A stretch of 32,025 bases of DNA. It comes from Chrysochromulina tobinii. Lineage: Eukaryota > Haptophyta > Prymnesiales > Chrysochromulinaceae. This document shows, in pieces, positions 26,985-32,025 of this stretch (the first letter of the stretch is position 1; the number at the start of each line of letters is the position of its first letter). The stretch is taken from NCBI GenBank assembly GCA_001275005.1, contig JWZX01003049.1, positions 1 through 32,025 of the forward strand, given 5' to 3'. The translations under genes were made by a program, and so were the position numbers. The notes beneath the pieces are model-generated. The model did not search any database. It saw only the letters and a list, made by a program, of their open reading frames with translations, and had not been told where the DNA came from.

Positions 26985-28068
26985 ATGGAGTTCATCCTCG
27001 GCAGCACCACGAGCAGAACGGCCCCCGTTGCTTCTACCCGAGATGTCCTGCCATTAACGGCCGCCATCAGCATCAAACGCCCCACCGAGTGCATGGTGTG
27101 CATGGAGGCTCCGCGGAAGATCCGCTTCGCGTGCGGCCATCTTGCGTGCTGCGAAAAGTGCACAGCCGAGTGCGTTGTTGGACTATCGATCCCTCGGGCT
27201 TGCCCTTGAATGACGCCTACCGATTGAGATGCAGCTTACAATAGTTCCGCACGTCGACTCTTGCGCTCGCAGCCTGATTGCCACTGCCGACAATCGCGTG
27301 CCGCAGAATGCCTGCCCAATGTGCCGAGCAGAGATCATTGTGTGGGAGCAGTTGGGAGAGGATGACGATGCCTTCACGTATCGCCAGCCCGCTGGGCCAG
27401 TTCCAGGACCGATCAAAACCAAGCCACCGCGGCCGCCCGATCCAGCACGGTCGCCCGATGCAGTGGCACTGGACCAGGAGCCTTTCGTCCTTTTGTTTCG
27501 CGAGAGCGGCAGCGTGGGGATCAGCCTCGCACGCCCTTGGCGAGGGCCTCAGGGGCTGATGCACAGCGTGCGCGATGTGAGCTTCGGCTCACCCGCGGAC
27601 GATCTAGGGTGCCCCACGGGCGGTGTGATCCTGCATGTGAACGGAGTCAGTGTGATCGGCATGTCGCGAGCCGAGGTTCTCCAACGGACTCAGGAGCGGC
27701 CCCTCCGGATCGTGATGCGCCTACCCCTCGCGGGCGAGTGGCCGATCCCCGACCCGCCCAACCAGCCGCCGCTACGAGCCACCGTGATCCCCAAAGGTTG
27801 CTGGGACGTCCAGTATACGGTCACGTTGCCCCCGAGCGTGGTGGCTGGCGAGACGCTCATCGTTGCCATGCCGCCGAAGTACACGGTGCACGTTGCGTTC
27901 GTCGTGCCGCGCACTGTGGCTCCGGGCGCCCAGCTGCTGCTCAAAGTGGCCCCAGAGGATCTTCGGAAGCTGCGCAAAAGCCGAGGCCGTCTGGCGCTGA
28001 TCGCGATGAATATTATTCAGGCGCGGAGGACGGTACGATACTCGATAGCTACTACCCCCACGCTGTAG
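26985..28068 (+). CDS. RING finger-PDZ protein (putative E3 ubiquitin ligase), two exons
   Basis: Exons 26985-27169 and 27273-28068 join in frame to 326 aa. The RING finger, split by the intron, has C36, C39, C50, H52, C55 or C56, C59, C76 and C79 (CMVC, CGHLACCEKC, CPMCR), a C3HC4 pattern that should bind two zinc ions and recruit an E2. A PDZ domain follows (about 132-213; SVGISL near 142-147 as ligand loop, GGVILHVNGVSVIGMSRAEVL). The C-terminal part is beta-rich with two VxAGxxLxVxxP-type motifs (LPPSVVAGETLIVAMP and PRTVAPGAQLLLKVAP). RING plus PDZ recalls animal LNX ligases, but there is only one PDZ and no evidence of orthology. ATG 26985 gives the first in-frame Met; an ATG at 26921 is in another frame. 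Confidence 0.82.
27170..27272 (+). other. GT-AG intron splitting the RING finger
   Basis: 103-nt intron, donor GCCGA|GTGCGTTG and acceptor CGCTCGCAG|CCTGATT. Splicing joins EKCTA-D-LIATADNRVPQNACPMC in frame, placing the last Cys pair at normal RING spacing. It has no flank duplication and no CTCTGATG units, so it is not an introner. Confidence 0.8.
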
Positions 28069-28877
28069 GATCTCTAGGACGTCACGTCGAACGGGACGCG
28101 AAGACCGAAGTCGCGTTGTGCGAAACCCGAAACGAAACACTTACCTCTTTCGTTAGGGGGGAAATTGAGTAAAACACGACCAGTGTGTCGCTCGGTTGCA
28201 ACTTGCAAGCCGGACTTCTTAACCGTTTCGCGGTTCGTTCGCGGATCCTCCGGTCCGCCCCGGCGCCGGCCCCGTGCGCACGGGCCACGGCAGGTCGGAC
28301 GGGGAGACTCGTTTATTATTACGAGTACCGTACGTACCCCCGACCCGGGCACGATCTCTGTTCTCTCTGTCTCTCCTCCACTCGATGTCTCTGCCCCGCA
28401 CTCGTGGTGTGCGCCCTGCGGAAGCAACGAGCGACATGATCCGAGTCGACTCGGCACGAGCACGAGTCGCAGTCCGCGACACGACGCGGGCGCCTTCTCT
28501 TCTTGATGGGCCCGCTTGGGCTTCACACACGCCAAGCCCCGCAGCCACATTCGGCATCTCGCTTCAGAGCACTGGCGTGCCGATCCCCGCGTGTGCTTTC
28601 GCCCTGCCCCGATGCCCGAGTACGGAGAGGCGAGATCACGTCGCGTGGGCGCAGCCACCTTGCTCCCAGCGGGTTCTCTTCGCCTCACACAGTGCACGCG
28701 AGAGGTCCTAGAGAGAGCATCGCAGCATCGGCGATCCTCACCGTCCAGCCAAGCTCGTTCGCTATCGCCCCATGCACTCCCGCGGCGAGCCACTTCATGC
28801 TAGTGTGTCCTTGCCCTGTATGCACCGCGCCTTTCCGCGCTGATATACCGCGCCAGCCTGCGCCGTCGCGGCGCGTC
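28069..28877. other. Convergent intergenic region of about 800 nt, no gene seen
   Basis: It lies between the stops of the RING-PDZ gene (+) and the CAP-H gene (-). ORFs such as the one starting at 28503 run over the CAP-H coding region in an antisense frame and are shadows. No RNA gene or repeat was recognised. Confidence 0.6.
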
Positions 28878-31655
28878 TCACTTGGCGGCCTTGCCTTTCT
28901 TGGCGGCCGCAGGCTTGGTTCCCATCTCGGGCTGTGTGGGGCGCGCCACGTCCCGCAGCCGTACGGCGAGCCCGCCGCGCTCGCCAACGAGCTCGACCGC
29001 ATGGCGCTGGCCCGCCTCTTCAAAGTATTCCTCACCCACCTTGATGAAGCAGTCCACCTTGAGCAACCCGACCTTAAACTTCTCTACCTCCTCCTTGCGG
29101 AACTCATGCTTCTTCCGGAGCGCCTCGCTGAGCGCCTCGTTGAAGAGCTCGGTACCAGAAGCTGGTCGCTCACGCCCAACATTCGTCCACTTGGTTCCGA
29201 GCGCGGGCGGCTCGTTGGCCAGGTGGAGCAGGCAATAAAAGGCCTGCGCAATCGAGATGCTCTCGGGCTTGGCGGGCGGCGGCATCCGCTCGGGCAGCCG
29301 ATGCAAAGCCTGCTGGAAGTCCACCACGCGCGTCGGCGAGCCCGCACCGTCGCCCTGTAGCAGGGTCCACAGATCCTCCTTGAGCTTGCCCACATCCACC
29401 ACTGTCGAGCGGCGTGCGGTGGGCCAATCCTTGGAGCTCACCTGATGAGGGGATTACTCAGAGGTCATCAGTGCCAATCAGAGGTCATCGGGGGCCAATC
29501 CTTGGAGCTCACCTGATGAGGGGATTACTCAGAGGTCATCAGTGCCAATCAGAGGTCATCAGGGCCAATCCTTGGAGCTCACCGCGATCTGCGCCGGCGG
29601 GACGATGGGCGCGGGCGCAGGGGCGCGAGGGCCGGCGCCGGCGCCACCATCCTGCTCGTCCCCGCCACCGATATCCCATCCGCCCTCCTCGTCGGGCCAG
29701 TTGCCGTCGTCGCCGTCGTCGCCCCCGTACGCGTCGACGCCATCGGCTGCGCCCTTGCTCGCTGCACCGGGCTCGGCGGAAGAAGAGGGTCCGTTGGCGA
29801 GGGCCTGGGAGCCGTCGGCGTCCGGGAACAGGCTCTCGGTCCGGCGCTTGGCCTGACGCTGCTGGCGCTGCACGTGCCGCTCGTACGCGATGCGCTTCGA
29901 CGGGCGCTCGAAGAGCGTCTCGAGCGCCGCCATCTGCACTTGGAAGTCGCGCTTGAGCAGTGTCTCAGCCGCCTTGGCCTTGGAGAGCATCGTCTTGGTC
30001 AAGATGGTCGTCCCCTTTGTGTCGAGCGCCGCCGCGTCCTCCAGCTCAAGTACGAGCGCCGCCGCGTTCGAAAAGTCGACCGTGACCGGCTCCTTGGCCT
30101 TGCGCGCCCCCGCACCCGCGCCGGCCGCGCCTCCCGCAGCAGCCGCGCCCACACGGTTCCGGCGTCTCCTCGCTAGCTGCTCCGCCATGCTGCTGCCGCC
30201 CTGGTACCCGTTGCCCTCGAGCCCGCCCCCGTCGAGCTCGAGCTCGTCGCCGGCGTCGTCGATGAGCGATGCGGGGCCCTCGGCATCGACGAGGCCGATG
30301 AGCCCCCCCTGGGACTGCGCCACGCGCTCGTCGGGCTCGTCGGCAGCTCCGGGTCCGTCGTCGCCCCAGCCGTCGGCGCCGTCGTCGGCGAACTCATGAG
30401 CACCAGGGCTCGACAGCGCTGGGGGTGCAACCTCGGGCGCGGCGGCCAGCTCGGGCTCCAGCTCGGGCCCCGGCTCTGGCTCTGGCTCCGGCTCGGGCTC
30501 CGGCTCGGGCTCGAGCTCGAGCTCGAGCTCCGCCTCCGGCTCCTCCTCGCCGTCGTCGGGCTCGCCGTCGGGCCGCCGCTCCGCCCAATACTGTCGGAAG
30601 GCTGTCGCCACCCGGAGCTCCTTTGTCACCGTGGGCAGCAGGCCGACCAGAGCGGCCGCGGGCAGCGGCGCCGGCGGCGCGGCGACCTGCGCCTGAGCCC
30701 GCGCCGCCGCACTCGCCACCTCCGCGTCGCGCGCGTCGAGGACGAGCGTGAGGCCGTCGGCGCCGAGGTCGAGGCTGTGTACCATCAGGCCGCGCGCGCC
30801 CTTGATGCCGTACAGCGCGGAGGTGCGGTAGAAGAACGGGTCGGCGTCGGCGCCGAGTTCGTGCTTATCCATGTTTAGCTTCGACGGGTCGGTCTCCAGG
30901 TACGCGGTCGGGTTCTTGCGCTTGGGCTTCTTGGGCTTCTTGGGCTTCACGATCTTGGACTGGACGAAGTTGAACAGTTCCGTCGCCTTGGCGTCGCTCA
31001 GGTTCAGCTGCGTCGCGATCTCGTGCATGTCGGCGGGACTGGCCGTCTTCTTAGCCTCGGCCATGAGCGCGGTCATCTCTTCCACGACCGACGCCTCCGC
31101 CCACTCGGGCGCGCCCTCGAGGTCGACTGCGCCAGCCTTGGCGCCCTCCTCCTCCTCCTCCTCGTCCGCCGGGTCGTCCACCTTGGCGCCCGGCCGGTCG
31201 ATCATGCGGCGGAGCCGCTCCTGCTGCATCTCGAGCGCATCGACACGCGCCGCGATGATCCGGGAGCCCGCATCGAGCATCATCGCCCCCTTTTGGAAGA
31301 TCTCGATGGTACCGCCGGTGGAGTTGCGGTCCATGTCGCGGATCATCCGGTCCATGTCGTCGATGTTGTACGCATTCAGGAAGGCATTCTTCTTGTTCAC
31401 CTTGTTGTCCATGAAGCGCTTCATCGCGTCGCCGTAACCCTCTAGGCGTCGCTCCTGGCGACCTGGCGTTTCCTTGAGCGGTGACTTCACCTTGGCGAGC
31501 TGCTTCTGCACCGCCGCCTGCGCGGCCTCCTGGCGCTCGTTCTCGTCATCGTTCTCGTCCAGGCCGACGTCACCAGGCAGGAACCCGCCGGACAGGCGGC
31601 GCTTGCCGCCCGACGAGTTGCGCCGGGGGGCGATCACCGGCAGCGGAGAGCTCAT
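28878..31655 (-). CDS. NCAPH: Condensin subunit CAP-H (Barren-type kleisin), two exons
   Basis: The kleisin closes the SMC2/SMC4 ring of condensin I and is needed for mitotic chromosome compaction. Exons 31655-29583 and 29441-28878 join in phase 0 to 878 aa. Family landmarks: NDDENERQEA (about 35-42), NKVNKKNAFLNAYNIDDMD (84-102) with AARVDAL (about 135), KLNMDKHELGADADPFFYRT (259-278) and, after the intron, RSTVVDVGKLKEDLWTLL (702-719) with SISIAQAFYCLLHLANE (752-768), the C-terminal winged-helix region that contacts the SMC head. An acidic Glu-Pro repeat lies near 400. The C-terminus extends beyond the usual end with a charged helix and a Lys/Ala tail. ATGs at 31736 and 31805 are alternative starts. 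Confidence in identity is high. Confidence 0.88.
29442..29582 (-). mobile_element. Tandemly duplicated introner-like intron in CAP-H
   Basis: 141 nt made of two copies (70 and 71 nt) of one unit: GTGAGCTCCAAGGATTGG, then GATGACCTCTGATTGGC, ACTGATGACC and TAATCCCCTCATCAG. The unit start recurs a third time as the first codons of the next exon (VSSKDWP). About 21 nt are shared at all three places, and each copy has its own donor and acceptor. Removal of the whole block keeps phase 0. One extra G separates the copies. Confidence 0.85.
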
Positions 31656-31805
31656 CGCACGGGGCAGGGAGCCGGTGGGGGGCGCGGCGAGTGGGAACCG
31701 CGACGCAGCCCAGTATGACGCTTTGCGGAATCGCATAATAAACTTGCCTACCAGCAACAAGTAGCCGTGTTGCCGAAAGATGGGCGAGTTCGACAAAAGA
31801 ACCAT

Positions 31806-32025
31806 TCTGGAGATTGGACACCAGTACTTGACACGTAGTTACAGCGTGCACATCTGTCATCTCTTCGTCGCGTATAACATGATGGTATGAATCGCACACT
31901 CCGCACTTGCCTCTAGGCCCACAGCGCGCCACGCCGCCACCCATCCCATCGATCGTACCGCGAGCGCCTCAGGCTCACCCGGCGCCTCGGCGTGGCCGCC
32001 CCCCCCCCCCCCCCCCCCCCCCCCC
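31806..32025. other. Upstream of CAP-H and poly-C window end
   Basis: No gene was recognised in the CAP-H upstream region. The last 27 or so bases are an uninterrupted C tract, more typical of a contig edge, sequencing artefact or G/C homopolymer than of normal sequence here. A telomere would show a mixed repeat such as TTAGGG, which is absent. Confidence 0.6.

Noticed and set aside
28503-29360. 285-aa plus-strand ORF
   Set aside because: Mostly antisense to the last CAP-H exon; no recognisable motif.
29421-29582. Direct repeats in CAP-H taken as a CRISPR or assembly duplicate
   Set aside because: Each repeat begins with a donor and ends with an acceptor, and the two copies differ by one base plus small changes; it fits a tandem intron better. 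An assembly artefact remains possible and is noted as a test.
31999-32025. Poly-C end as a telomere
   Set aside because: A pure C run without a telomere repeat unit; a contig edge or artefact is more likely.

Overview
This window is GC-rich nuclear DNA of a single-celled eukaryote, most likely a haptophyte or another GC-rich marine alga such as a pelagophyte. The evidence is spliced genes, Ala/Glu/Arg-rich low-complexity proteins, several cilium-type proteins and a family of short, similar introns. No rRNA, tRNA, CRISPR array, integrase or complete transposase gene was seen. The 3' end runs into a poly-C tract, probably an assembly edge.

Layout from left to right: a PHD/EGLN-type prolyl hydroxylase (-); a six-exon Gat/SCT1-type glycerol-3-phosphate acyltransferase (-); a divergent three-exon coiled-coil protein with two Sfi1-like W modules (+); about 2.9 kb of a decayed giant DUF3638/DUF3645 gene (+); a DUF1992/DNAJC28-type protein (+); a SAP-WWE-WGR-PARP poly(ADP-ribose) polymerase (-); a GT32-like glycosyltransferase (-); a thioredoxin-fold protein resembling outer-arm dynein light chains (-); a coiled-coil protein (-) divergent from a large coiled-coil protein that resembles outer dynein arm docking subunits (+); a putative permuted papain-fold protein (-); a long NT-C2 coiled-coil protein (-); a RING-PDZ protein (+); and the condensin kleisin CAP-H (-).

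The most notable feature is a family of introner-like introns of about 64-141 nt, plus one of 249 nt. Most carry a copy of the adjoining exon sequence at both ends, like a target-site duplication, and this copy often supplies the 5' splice site (GTACG, GTCGCG, GTGAGC, GTGGAG, GTGGCG). Their bodies are made of roughly 10-nt CTCTGATG-type units and end in a shared C(T)CATCAG or CCTCAG acceptor, always in transcript orientation. Removing them restores frame and conserved protein family sequence in four different genes. One is tandemly duplicated (CAP-H) and one has grown into a 10-bp minisatellite of about 20 copies (acyltransferase intron 2). These look like recent intron gains.

The genes do not form an operon or one pathway. 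The stretch at 17.5-22.1 kb may be a loose group of cilium-related genes. Exon structures were worked out by hand from frame, splice dinucleotides and remembered family motifs; no alignment or transcript data were available.
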